Assembly (NCBI RefSeq): GCF_004023665.1
Contig: NZ_SAUF01000001.1
Span: forward strand, 124,001-188,000
DNA from: Afifella aestuarii
GTDB lineage: Bacteria; Pseudomonadota; Alphaproteobacteria; Rhizobiales; Afifellaceae
Reading direction: 5' to 3'
DNA: 64,000 bases
The position numbers were made by a program, and so were the translations under genes. Within the stretch, counting starts at the first letter, position 1; every line of letters begins with the position of its first letter. Positions 18,947 to 26,496 of this stretch are shown one piece after another. Under the pieces are notes generated by a model. That model was not told the DNA's origin. It worked only from the letters and a program-made list of their open reading frames with translations, and did not search any database.

Positions 18947-20479
18947 TCATGCGGCCGCGGCAAGCAGAGACGCGCTCTGGCGGTAGCTCAAGGCCTCCGC
19001 CACATGGATGCGGCGCACCTTTTCCTCCTGGTCGAGATCGGCAAGTGTGCGCGCGACCTTGAGGACGCGGTGGTAGCCGCGCGCCGATAAGCCCATCGCT
19101 TCCGCGGCATCGCGAATGAGACGGGCACCGGCCTCGTCTGGAGCTGCGACATCTTCCACCACGCGACTGCCGGCACGCGCATTGATGCGCAGGCCCGGCA
19201 GGCCGCGGGACATATAGCGCTCCGCCTGCATCGCACGAGCCGTCGCCACACGCTCGCGCACGGCCGCACTCGGCTCCGCCTCGGCGGGTCCGATCAGATC
19301 GATGGCAGAGAGTGCAGGCACCTCGATCCTGAGATCGATGCGGTCGATCAAAGGCCCGGAGAGCCGGGCCTGATAGTCGGCGGCGCAACGGGCGCCGCGC
19401 CGGCAGGTGTGCCCGGGCTCGCCCGCCATGCCGCAGCGACACGGGTTCATCGCCGCAATCAACTGAAATTCGGCCGGGTAGGTGACCCGGTGATTGGCGC
19501 GCGCGATGACGGCTTCGCCGGTCTCCAGTGGCTGGCGCAGCGAATCGAGGACGGCCGGGGTGAATTCCGGCAATTCATCGAGGAAGAGCACGCCGTGATG
19601 GGCAAGTGAGACCTCGCCCGGACGCGCATTGATGCCGCCGCCGACCATCGCCGCCATGGAGGCCGAATGGTGCGGTGCCCGATAGGGTCGCTGGCTCGAC
19701 AGCCGCCCGCCGGCGAGCGTCCCAGCGATCGACGAGATCATCGACACGTCGAGGAGTTCGCGCGGCGCAAGCGGCGGCAGGATCGAAGGCAGCCGGCTCG
19801 CCAGCATCGATTTGCCGGCCCCCGGAGGGCCGATCATCAGCATGTTGTGGCCACCGGCTGCGGCAATCTCCAACGCCCGTTTGGCGCTCTCCTGACCGCG
19901 GATCTCTGAGAGATCGGGAAGGGCCTCGCTCGCGGCGCGAAGTGCGGGCTTGGGCTGGGACAGGACCTGACTGCCGGCGATGTGATTGGCGAGCGCAATC
20001 AGGCTCTTCGGCGCCAGAATGGCGAGTTCTTCGCCGGCCCACGCAGCCTCCCCTCCGCAGGCGGCGGGGCAGATGAGCCCCTTCTTCAGCGCATTGGCGC
20101 TGATGGCGGCCGGCAGCACACCCGCCACCGCTTCGATGCGACCGTCGAGGCCGAGTTCCCCAAGAACCACGTGATCGCTGACGGCATCGGCTGGAATGGC
20201 GCCCATTGCCGCCATCAGGGCGAGCGCAATCGGCAGATCATAATGGCTGCCTTCTTTCGGAAGGTCTGCCGGGGCGAGATTGACGGTGATGCGCTTGGCC
20301 GGAAGCGCGAGACCCGACGCATGAATCGCCGCCTGCACACGTTCCCGGCTTTCCGCCACCGCCTTGTCGGGCAGGCCGACAATGTTGAAGAGCGTGCGCC
20401 CCGGCGCGATCAGCACCTGGACATCGACGGGGATCGCCTCGACCCCGCGAAAAGCCACTGTCGTAACACGAGAAACCAT
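18947..20479 (-). CDS. comM: YifB/ComM family Mg-chelatase-like AAA+ ATPase
   Basis: A 510-residue AAA+ protein. The N-terminal ChlI-like/Lon-type fold (about 1-180) includes FNIVGLPDKAVAESRERV; the AAA core has Walker A MIGPPGAGKSMLA near residue 215 and the FLDELPEF Walker B. A C-terminal Mg-chelatase-like domain follows, with a Cys-containing segment (CRCGMAGEPGHTC) and ARGYHRVLKVARTLADL. ComM is a helicase that promotes branch migration in natural transformation in some gammaproteobacteria; in alphaproteobacteria the role is not settled. Start taken at ATG 20479 (MVSRVTTVAFRG); 20488 is also possible. It is convergent with the ABC ATPase gene. Confidence 0.9.
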   Translation of the reverse strand: MVSRVTTVAFRGVEAIPVDVQVLIAPGRTLFNIVGLPDKAVAESRERVQAAIHASGLALPAKRITVNLAPADLPKEGSHYDLPIALALMAAMGAIPADAVSDHVVLGELGLDGRIEAVAGVLPAAISANALKKGLICPAACGGEAAWAGEELAILAPKSLIALANHIAGSQVLSQPKPALRAASEALPDLSEIRGQESAKRALEIAAAGGHNMLMIGPPGAGKSMLASRLPSILPPLAPRELLDVSMISSIAGTLAGGRLSSQRPYRAPHHSASMAAMVGGGINARPGEVSLAHHGVLFLDELPEFTPAVLDSLRQPLETGEAVIARANHRVTYPAEFQLIAAMNPCRCGMAGEPGHTCRRGARCAADYQARLSGPLIDRIDLRIEVPALSAIDLIGPAEAEPSAAVRERVATARAMQAERYMSRGLPGLRINARAGSRVVEDVAAPDEAGARLIRDAAEAMGLSARGYHRVLKVARTLADLDQEEKVRRIHVAEALSYRQSASLLAAAA

Positions 20480-20631
20480 CGCCACCACCCCCGTTCTGAT
20501 TGCAGAATGACTCAGCTTTCGGAAGATGACAAGAACGAAAAAGGAACACGATCCGAGAGGCGCACCTGTTGCGCAAGAGAAACAATATGAAACGCATCAG
20601 TCACTTTTTTGCGTTTCCAACCCGCCCGCCC

Positions 20632-20660
20632 TTGTCACGCCCATCTCTGGGGACTTTATG
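20632..20660 (+). promoter_or_regulatory. Possible promoter upstream of the YrbL-like gene
   Basis: TTGTCA (20632-20637), 17-base spacer, TTTATG (20655-20660). The -35 is good and the -10 weak. It lies in the 241-base gap between the divergent comM and the YrbL-like frame, where I see no other gene. Confidence 0.35.
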
Positions 20661-20720
20661 AAAAACACATGACATTCGCGGCGGATCGACGCTGCGCATG
20701 CGAACAGGCGGCCGGGGCAC

Positions 20721-21509
20721 ATGGTCTGCGATTCGATTGAAAAGAGGCGCGCTTCGGCGCGCCTAAGGGCGTTTTTTGCGCCGGTTTGGGCATTTGTCGC
20801 CGGACCGGAAACGATGCATGCGCAAGCGGACCGGCGGTCCGTGGCGGGCACCGTCGATCTCAGCCGGGCAATCCCGTTTGCGCGCGGCGGGCGGCGGCTC
20901 TGCTTTGTCGATCCCTCCAGAAAAGACCGCGGGATCAAGGTGCGGCGACCGGATTACACGCTCGCCGACCAGCGCCGGTCAAAGGCCGCGTGGAAGCGTC
21001 TGCGACCGCTCGTGCGCTTCGACGACAACCGTCAGGACGAGCACATTCTGCGCCGCCTCGGTCAGGTCCGCGGCGAGGCAGCCTTCGCGCATGTGGCGCG
21101 GCAGTTCGGCTTCCTGCGTACAAGCCTCGGGATGGGGCTCTCGGTGGAGCTCATTCGCGACGGAGATGGCGAGATCTCACGCACGCTCGAAAGCTATCTG
21201 ACGATCCACGGCTATTCCTCGGAATGTCAGGCGGCCGTTGAGACGTTTTGCGACCATCTCGTCACGTATCGCGTGCCGACGCGAAAAATCATGTTGTGCA
21301 ATGTTCTCGTCCAGGAAGACGTCGACGGCCAAATCCGCCGGCTCGTCCTCATCGACGATTTCGGCACGACCAATTATTACCCCTTCTTTCTGCGCACCGA
21401 CGCCTCGCAAGAACGCAAGGTGTTGCGCAAGGTCGACGATTTCGTCGCCCGCATTCACGGCTTCGTCGCCGGCGAGGTGATGCCGTCGGCCGTCTCGCTT
21501 CTCGACTGA
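20721..21509 (+). CDS. YrbL-family protein (PhoP regulatory network type)
   Basis: Up to 262 residues. The middle and C-terminal parts match the YrbL family, which has a kinase-like fold and was named from PhoP- and BasR-regulated E. coli YrbL: GLSVELIRDGDGEISRTLESY, then RKIMLCNVLVQ and LVLIDDFGT, equivalent to a catalytic loop and a metal-binding DFG-like motif. Family proteins begin near VDLSRAIPFARGG, so the true start may be ATG 20814 rather than ATG 20721. This is supported by a strong hairpin at 20745-20764 inside the longer frame. No function is established. It is monocistronic, facing gshB. Confidence 0.7.
   Translation: MVCDSIEKRRASARLRAFFAPVWAFVAGPETMHAQADRRSVAGTVDLSRAIPFARGGRRLCFVDPSRKDRGIKVRRPDYTLADQRRSKAAWKRLRPLVRFDDNRQDEHILRRLGQVRGEAAFAHVARQFGFLRTSLGMGLSVELIRDGDGEISRTLESYLTIHGYSSECQAAVETFCDHLVTYRVPTRKIMLCNVLVQEDVDGQIRRLVLIDDFGTTNYYPFFLRTDASQERKVLRKVDDFVARIHGFVAGEVMPSAVSLLD
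20745..20777. terminator. Strong TTCG-capped hairpin with nearby T tracts
   Basis: AGGCGCGC (20745-20752), loop TTCG, GCGCGCCT (20757-20764). On the + strand a run of six T follows after nine bases; on the - strand CTTTTC follows at once, so it is a better terminator for leftward transcription. It overlaps the N-terminal frame of the YrbL-like ORF. Confidence 0.5.
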
Positions 21510-21580
21510 CTGAGCTCGCCCGGGCCAATCTTCGCCCGGGCAGATCTTGGCGCGGCAAGGCCTTCGCTGGCAGTTGCCCG

Positions 21581-22528
21581 TCAGCCCTTGCAGCGCTGTT
21601 CGATCGCGTCCCACACCATCGCAGCCGCATCGATATCCGAAAAACGCTGCAGCTCGCGGATGCCTGTGGGCGAGGTGACGTTGATCTCCGTCATCACGTC
21701 GCCGATCACGTCGATGCCGACGAGGATGAAGCCGCGCGCCTTGAGTTCCGGGCCGATGCGGGCACAGATTTCCCGGTCGCGATCGGTGAGTTCGGCGGCA
21801 ACGGCCTTACCGCCGACATGCATGTTGGAGCGCGCATCACCCACCGCCGGGATCCGGTTGATCGCACCGGCGGGCTCGCCGTCGACAATGATGATGCGTT
21901 TGTCGCCCTTGCGAATCTCAGGCAGATAGCGCTGCACGACGAAGGGCTCGCGGAAGGTCGTTTCGAAAAGTTCGATCAGCGAGGACAGGTTTTCGTCCCC
22001 CTCGCTGATACGGAAAACCGCGGCACCACCATTGCCGTAGAGCGGCTTCAGGATGATGTCGCGGTGCTTTTCGCGGAAGGCGCGGATCGCTGCGATGTCG
22101 CGGGAGATCAGCGTCTCCGGCATCAGATCGGAAAATTCGGTGACGAAGAGTTTTTCCGGCGCGTTGCGCACATGGGCCGGATCGTTGACGACGAGGGTCT
22201 TCGGATGAACCCGCTCCAAGAGATGCGTCGCCGAGATATAGGCCATGTCGAATGGCGGATCCTGGCGCATCAGGACGACATCGAAATCTTCGAGCCCGAG
22301 CTGCTGTTCCGCCTCATCGAGCGCGTAATGACGGCCGACCTCGTCGGCAACGCTCACCGCCCGCATGCGGGCAAAGACGCGGCCGCCCTCCATCGAGAGG
22401 TGCCGCGGCTCGTAATAGAAGAGGCTGTGGCCGCGCTTTTGCGCCTCCAGCATCAGCGCGAAGGTCGTATCGCCGCGAATATCGATCTGAGCGATCGGAT
22501 CCATCTGCACTGCGACTGAAAGGGCCAT
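21581..22528 (-). CDS. gshB: Glutathione synthetase
   Basis: A 315-residue ATP-grasp ligase that joins gamma-glutamylcysteine and glycine; the usual proteobacterial length. Hallmarks: [22 protein letters not shown] at the N-terminus (shown in parts: [18 protein letters not shown]), [18 protein letters not shown] near residue 90, the ATP-grasp loop [14 protein letters not shown], and [13 protein letters not shown] at the C-terminus. ATG 22528 follows CGGAGAGACC, a strong ribosome site. It lies downstream of rsmI and yraN on the same strand, with a short repeat between, the common Rhizobiales order rsmI-yraN-gshB. Confidence 0.95.
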   Translation of the reverse strand: MALSVAVQMDPIAQIDIRGDTTFALMLEAQKRGHSLFYYEPRHLSMEGGRVFARMRAVSVADEVGRHYALDEAEQQLGLEDFDVVLMRQDPPFDMAYISATHLLERVHPKTLVVNDPAHVRNAPEKLFVTEFSDLMPETLISRDIAAIRAFREKHRDIILKPLYGNGGAAVFRISEGDENLSSLIELFETTFREPFVVQRYLPEIRKGDKRIIIVDGEPAGAINRIPAVGDARSNMHVGGKAVAAELTDRDREICARIGPELKARGFILVGIDVIGDVMTEINVTSPTGIRELQRFSDIDAAAMVWDAIEQRCKG

Positions 22529-22572
22529 TGGTCTCTCCGTTCTTCTGGCTTCTGGGTTAGCCGCGCTTCATT

Positions 22573-22626
22573 CCCGATGCAATCAAGCGGCCCGATGCAA
22601 TCGAGTGGCCGGAGGCAATCAATTGG
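22573..22626. repeat. Three imperfect tandem 18-base repeats at the 3' end of yraN
   Basis: Units CCCGATGCAATCAAGCGG (22573-22590), CCCGATGCAATCGAGTGG (22591-22608) and CCGGAGGCAATCAATTGG (22609-22626). The first two differ at two positions, and the third is more diverged. The yraN stop (22619-22621) lies in the third unit. Confidence 0.75.
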
Positions 22627-22984
22627 GAGGGCGAAAGGCGTCCGCAAGATGCCGGGGTAAACGAAAAGGGGAAACGAGAACGAGATCGAAGCGCTGCGTG
22701 AACTCCATGGCGGCGGGATGCCGCGAGGTCCAAACGCTTGCGGCGGCACCGATGCGCCTTTCGCTGCGTGGGGTGAGCGCCCAGTCTGCCGCCTCTCTCT
22801 CACCACGAAGCTTCACCTCGACGAAGGCGACGGTGCGGCCGCGACGAGCAATGAGATCGATCTCGCCAAGTGGCGTCCGGTAGCGGCGTGCGAGGATCCT
22901 ATACCCCTTCATCATGAGGAAGAGCGCCGCCGCCATCTCGGCCATATGGCCCTGTCGGTAGGCCCGGCGCCGCTTCTTGCTCAT
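22619..22984 (-). CDS. YraN family (UPF0102) endonuclease-fold protein
   Basis: A 121-residue protein of the YraN/UPF0102 family, with a restriction-endonuclease-like fold: GYRILARRYRTPLGEIDLIARRG followed by VAFVEVKLR (the motif pieces GEIDLIARRG and VAFVEVK hold the acidic and Lys residues of a PD-(D/E)xK site). The biological role is not settled. Start chosen at ATG 22984 (MSKKRRRAYRQG); a GTG at 23005 overlapping the rsmI stop by four bases is a serious alternative and would add seven residues. The stop falls in a tandem repeat, so the C-terminus may have changed recently. Confidence 0.82.
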   Translation of the reverse strand: MSKKRRRAYRQGHMAEMAAALFLMMKGYRILARRYRTPLGEIDLIARRGRTVAFVEVKLRGEREAADWALTPRSERRIGAAASVWTSRHPAAMEFTQRFDLVLVSPFRLPRHLADAFRPPN

Positions 22985-23001
22985 CCAGTGCCCCCCGTCT
23001 C

Positions 23002-23895
23002 TCACTCCTTGCCGAGCGACAGCGCACGCTGATAGAGCGTGCGCCGCGGCAAGCCGGTTTCCTCCGCAACCTCGCGGGCGGCATCCTTGACCCCCATCGT
23101 GCCGAGACGCTCGGCGAGCATGCGGTCGAGATCGGCCTCATCGAAGCCTTCACCCGCCTCCCTGGGGGCTGGGGGCCCGATCACCACGACAATCTCGCCT
23201 TTGTCCTGTTCGCCCGCCGCGTCGGCAAGATCGGCGAGCGAACCGCGCAGGAACGTCTCGTGCAGCTTCGTCATCTCCCGGCACAGACAGACGGGCCGAT
23301 CTCCGAGGATCTCGTTTGCGTCGCGGGCGAAAGCCTGGAGCCGATGCGGCGCTTCCAGAAGAACGAGGGCGAAGGGAAGATCGGCGAGCCGCCGAAGCGC
23401 GTCCCGCCGGGCTTTCTCCTTCGCCGGCAGAAAACCCAGAAAGAGCGTCGCCTCGGCCGAAATCCCGGCAACGCTCAAGGCCGCGGTGAGGCTCGAGGCG
23501 CCGGGGATCGGATGGACGGCAACACCTTCGGCAACCGCACGCGCGACGAGCCGCGTGCCGGGATCGGAGACGACCGGCGTGCCGGCATCCGTGACGAGCG
23601 CCACGGCCTCGCCCTCCGCCATCAGCTTCACGAGGCGGTCGTCGACATCGGGATGGGAATGTTCGTGATAGGCGGTGAGGCGGGTGGTGATGCCGTAGCG
23701 CGACAGAAGTTTGCGGGTGACCCGGGTGTCTTCAGCCGCGATCACGTCGGCCGCGGCCAGAACCTCCAGCGCACGGATGGTGATGTCGCCGAGATGGCCG
23801 ATCGGCGTTGCCGTGACATAGAGGCCCGGCTCGAGATGCGGCGCCGTCAGTTCGTGGCCCCGCATGACGAAAATTCTATCTCTGTCTCCGGCCAT
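23002..23895 (-). CDS. rsmI: 16S rRNA (cytidine-1402-2'-O)-methyltransferase RsmI
   Basis: About 297 residues. A tetrapyrrole-methylase-fold enzyme that 2'-O-methylates C1402 in the ribosomal P site. Motifs: PGLYVTATPIGHLGDIT at the N-terminus, AAEDTRVTRKLLSRYGI, the SAM-binding VTDAGTPVVSDPG, and PIPGASSLTAALS. The C-terminal helix-turn-helix-like tail (AREVAEETGLPRRTLYQRAL) is normal for the family. Start taken as ATG 23895 (MAGDRDRIF); GTG 23925 is an alternative. It is divergent from the LpoA-like lipoprotein gene, the usual proteobacterial arrangement, with yraN downstream. Confidence 0.92.
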   Translation of the reverse strand: MAGDRDRIFVMRGHELTAPHLEPGLYVTATPIGHLGDITIRALEVLAAADVIAAEDTRVTRKLLSRYGITTRLTAYHEHSHPDVDDRLVKLMAEGEAVALVTDAGTPVVSDPGTRLVARAVAEGVAVHPIPGASSLTAALSVAGISAEATLFLGFLPAKEKARRDALRRLADLPFALVLLEAPHRLQAFARDANEILGDRPVCLCREMTKLHETFLRGSLADLADAAGEQDKGEIVVVIGPPAPREAGEGFDEADLDRMLAERLGTMGVKDAAREVAEETGLPRRTLYQRALSLGKE

Positions 23896-23994
23896 TCTCT
23901 GCGGCTGCCCTTGAGACGGCGCCACGCGCCGCTTATGACGAATGCCTAGGATCCAAAAGGGTGCCTGGCAACCATTCCGGGCGGGAGAGACGAC

Positions 23995-25188
23995 GTGTTC
24001 AGGCGAAATTTTTCGATGCCAAATGGCCTTTTCGGCTGGTTCGCGACAGCGCTCGTTTTCCTGTTTCTGGCGGGGTGCACCTCGATGTCGGGGAATGGCG
24101 GCGGCAATCTGCCGGTCGATCAGGGACCTGCCGCACCCACCGGAGAGGTCATCGGCAGCGGCACCACGCGGGTCGCCATGCTTTTGCCGCTGACGGCGAC
24201 GGGCAATGCCGGCAATGCCGCGCGGGCCTTCCGCAATTCCGCCGAGATGGCGATGAGCGACTTCCCCAACGTGCCGATCTCGCTCATCGTCTATGACACC
24301 GGCGGCACGCCGGCAGGCGCGCAGGCGGCCGCCGAAAAGGCCGTCTCGGAAGGAACCAAGATCGTTCTCGGACCGCTTTTCGCCTCATCGGTCAGCGCTG
24401 CAGCACCCGTGGCGCGCCGGGCCAATGCGCCGATGGTGGCCTTCTCGTCCGACACCGCAGTTGCTGGCCCCGGCGTCTATCTCCTGAGCTTCCTACCGGG
24501 CTCGGATGCTGAACGCATCGTCTCCTATGCGGCGAGCGAAGGGCGGGAATCCTTCGCCGCGCTCCTGCCCAACAACGCCTATGGCACGGTCGTCGACGCG
24601 GCCTTCCGCCAGGCGGTCGCCAATGCGGGCGGACGGGTCGTCGCGATCGAGCATTACGACCTCAACGACACCGATATCCGGGCTAAGACGGCCGATATCG
24701 CGGCCATTTCCTCGCGCATCGATGCGCTTTTCATTCCCGACGCCGGTCAGGCGCCAGCCCTCATCTCGCAGGCGCTCGGCTCCGCCGGCAGCAATATCAA
24801 GCTTCTCGGCAGCGGCCAGTGGAACGATCCGGCCGTCCTCAACAATGGCGCGCTTGCCGGCGGCTGGTTCCCGGCACCAACACGGCGCACCTTCGACGGG
24901 TTCGCCGCACGCTACCAGGCGGCCTATGGCTCGGAGCCGCCGCGCAACGCGACGCTTGCCTACGACGCCACGGTTCTGGCGGCCGGGCTGGTGCGGCAGA
25001 ATCCCAACGATGCCTTCTCTGCCAGCCTTCTCACCAATGCGAACGGTTTCAACGGTGTCGATGGCGTCTTTCGGCTCAAATCGGACGGCACCAATCAACG
25101 TCAGCTCGCCGTCTACGAGGTCACCGGCTCGGGCGCCCGTCTGATCGACGAAGCCCCCCGTTCCTTCTCCGGCGCCGGCGGTTTCTGA
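23995..25188 (+). CDS. Penicillin-binding protein activator-type lipoprotein (LpoA-like, periplasmic-binding fold)
   Basis: A 397-residue lipoprotein. The signal peptide ends in lipobox LAGC near residue 27. The mature part is a type-1 periplasmic-binding fold (as in leucine/branched-chain binding proteins), starting TRVAMLLPLTATGNAGNAA and including GTKIVLGPLFASSVSAAAPV. Proteins of this type next to rsmI and yraN are annotated as LpoA homologues, outer-membrane activators of PBP1A; the N-terminal TPR domain of E. coli LpoA is absent. GTG 23995 follows GGGAGAGA; ATG 24016 would still give a signal peptide. The link to peptidoglycan synthesis is inferred from family and position. Confidence 0.8.
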   Translation: MFRRNFSMPNGLFGWFATALVFLFLAGCTSMSGNGGGNLPVDQGPAAPTGEVIGSGTTRVAMLLPLTATGNAGNAARAFRNSAEMAMSDFPNVPISLIVYDTGGTPAGAQAAAEKAVSEGTKIVLGPLFASSVSAAAPVARRANAPMVAFSSDTAVAGPGVYLLSFLPGSDAERIVSYAASEGRESFAALLPNNAYGTVVDAAFRQAVANAGGRVVAIEHYDLNDTDIRAKTADIAAISSRIDALFIPDAGQAPALISQALGSAGSNIKLLGSGQWNDPAVLNNGALAGGWFPAPTRRTFDGFAARYQAAYGSEPPRNATLAYDATVLAAGLVRQNPNDAFSASLLTNANGFNGVDGVFRLKSDGTNQRQLAVYEVTGSGARLIDEAPRSFSGAGGF

Positions 25189-25229
25189 TAGCCGAAGATT
25201 GCTGCATGCGGCCCGCCGGGCTTGGCGGA

Positions 25230-25245
25230 GCGGCCCTTTGGCCGC
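25230..25245 (+). other. GC-rich hairpin after the LpoA-like gene
   Basis: GCGGCC-CTTT-GGCCGC, 42 bases after the stop codon, followed by AAATG rather than a T run. Possibly a transcript 3' end; weak as an intrinsic terminator. Confidence 0.3.
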
Positions 25246-25344
25246 AAATGCCTGCAATTTTAACTGTCTTTTAGAATATGTCGCGACGCCGCGGAGCAAG
25301 CTTCGCATAGTAGACGGGGTTTCTTCCGAACGAAGGATCGCGCC

Positions 25345-26415
25345 ATGGATGCGGCCGGCACAGCGACCACCTCAGCACGAACGCGCGTCGCATGGGTCGA
25401 CGTCGCCAAGGGATTTTGCATCATCATGGTGGTGATGATGCATTCGACGCTGGGGGTGGAGAAGGCGGTCGGCGCCAACGGCTGGATGAATTACGTCGTC
25501 GAATTCGCCCGCCCCTTCCGGATGCCCGACTTCTTCATGATTGCAGGGCTTTTTCTGTCCGCCCGCATCACCGCGCCCTTGCGTCTCTATGTCGACCGCA
25601 AGATCCTGCATTTCGCCTATTTTTACGTGCTCTGGCTCACCATCCAGTTCGTTCTGAAGGCGCCCGAATTCGCCTCGGATTATGGCTGGGACGGCGCTTT
25701 GCTGTTCTACCTGAAGAGCTTCGTAGAGCCTTTCGGCACACTCTGGTTCATCTACCATCTGGCGATCTTTTTTGCCGTGACGCGCCTCGTTCATGGCCGC
25801 GTGCCGGCTTGGCTCGTCTGGCTGGTGGCGGCCGGGCTCGAGATTGCGCATATCGACACCGGCTCGATGCTGATCGACGAATTCGCCTCGCGCTTCGTCT
25901 ATTTCTACACAGGCTTCATCCTGGCGGATGCGATCTTCCGTTTTGCGGACCGTGCCGACCGACATCTCCTTTTCGGTGTCGGCTATCTCGCCGCCTGGGG
26001 TGTCCTCAACGCGGCCTGCGTGTTCGGCGGCATCTCGAAGCTTCCCGTCGTTTCGCTCGGCCTCGGTTTCGCGGGGGCGGTCGCAGTCTGCACCTTCTCC
26101 GTCTTGCTGGCGAAGACGCTCGTCTCACGTCCTCTCACCTATCTCGGCGCCAATTCGATTGTCGTCTATCTCGCCTTCTTCCTGCCGATGGTGGTGACCC
26201 GCACCGTCCTTTTGAAGCTCGGCCTCATCACCGATATCGGCACGATCTCGCTTCTCGTCACCGCGGCGGGCGTCATCGGCCCGGTCATCTTGTATGAATT
26301 CACCCGACGCACCGGCTGGGGCACCTTCCTCTTCGTACGGCCCGCCTGGGCCCGGATCGACCAGCCCTGGCGTAGCAAACCCGGGCAGAAGGCGGCGATC
26401 GCCCCGGCGGAGTAA
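25345..26415 (+). CDS. Acyltransferase-3 family integral membrane protein
   Basis: A 356-residue protein with about ten hydrophobic segments and the acyltransferase-3 N-terminal pattern RVAWVDVAKGFCIIMVVMMH; the conserved catalytic histidine is in MMHSTLGVE near residue 33. The family transfers acetyl, succinyl or other acyl groups to polysaccharides, lipid A, peptidoglycan or glucans across the inner membrane. PFRMPDFFMIAGLF, the second conserved patch, is present. Neighbours (a cell-wall lipoprotein upstream and polA downstream) do not reveal the acceptor. The start ATG 25345 gives a short hydrophilic N-terminus before the first helix. Confidence 0.82.
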   Translation: MDAAGTATTSARTRVAWVDVAKGFCIIMVVMMHSTLGVEKAVGANGWMNYVVEFARPFRMPDFFMIAGLFLSARITAPLRLYVDRKILHFAYFYVLWLTIQFVLKAPEFASDYGWDGALLFYLKSFVEPFGTLWFIYHLAIFFAVTRLVHGRVPAWLVWLVAAGLEIAHIDTGSMLIDEFASRFVYFYTGFILADAIFRFADRADRHLLFGVGYLAAWGVLNAACVFGGISKLPVVSLGLGFAGAVAVCTFSVLLAKTLVSRPLTYLGANSIVVYLAFFLPMVVTRTVLLKLGLITDIGTISLLVTAAGVIGPVILYEFTRRTGWGTFLFVRPAWARIDQPWRSKPGQKAAIAPAE

Positions 26416-26496
26416 ATCTCCTCTTCGCAGGGGATGCCGCCTGGGCCGGATCGGTTCTGCTTGAAATCGGAGGCGCGGCAGTCAAATCTCCGCGCC

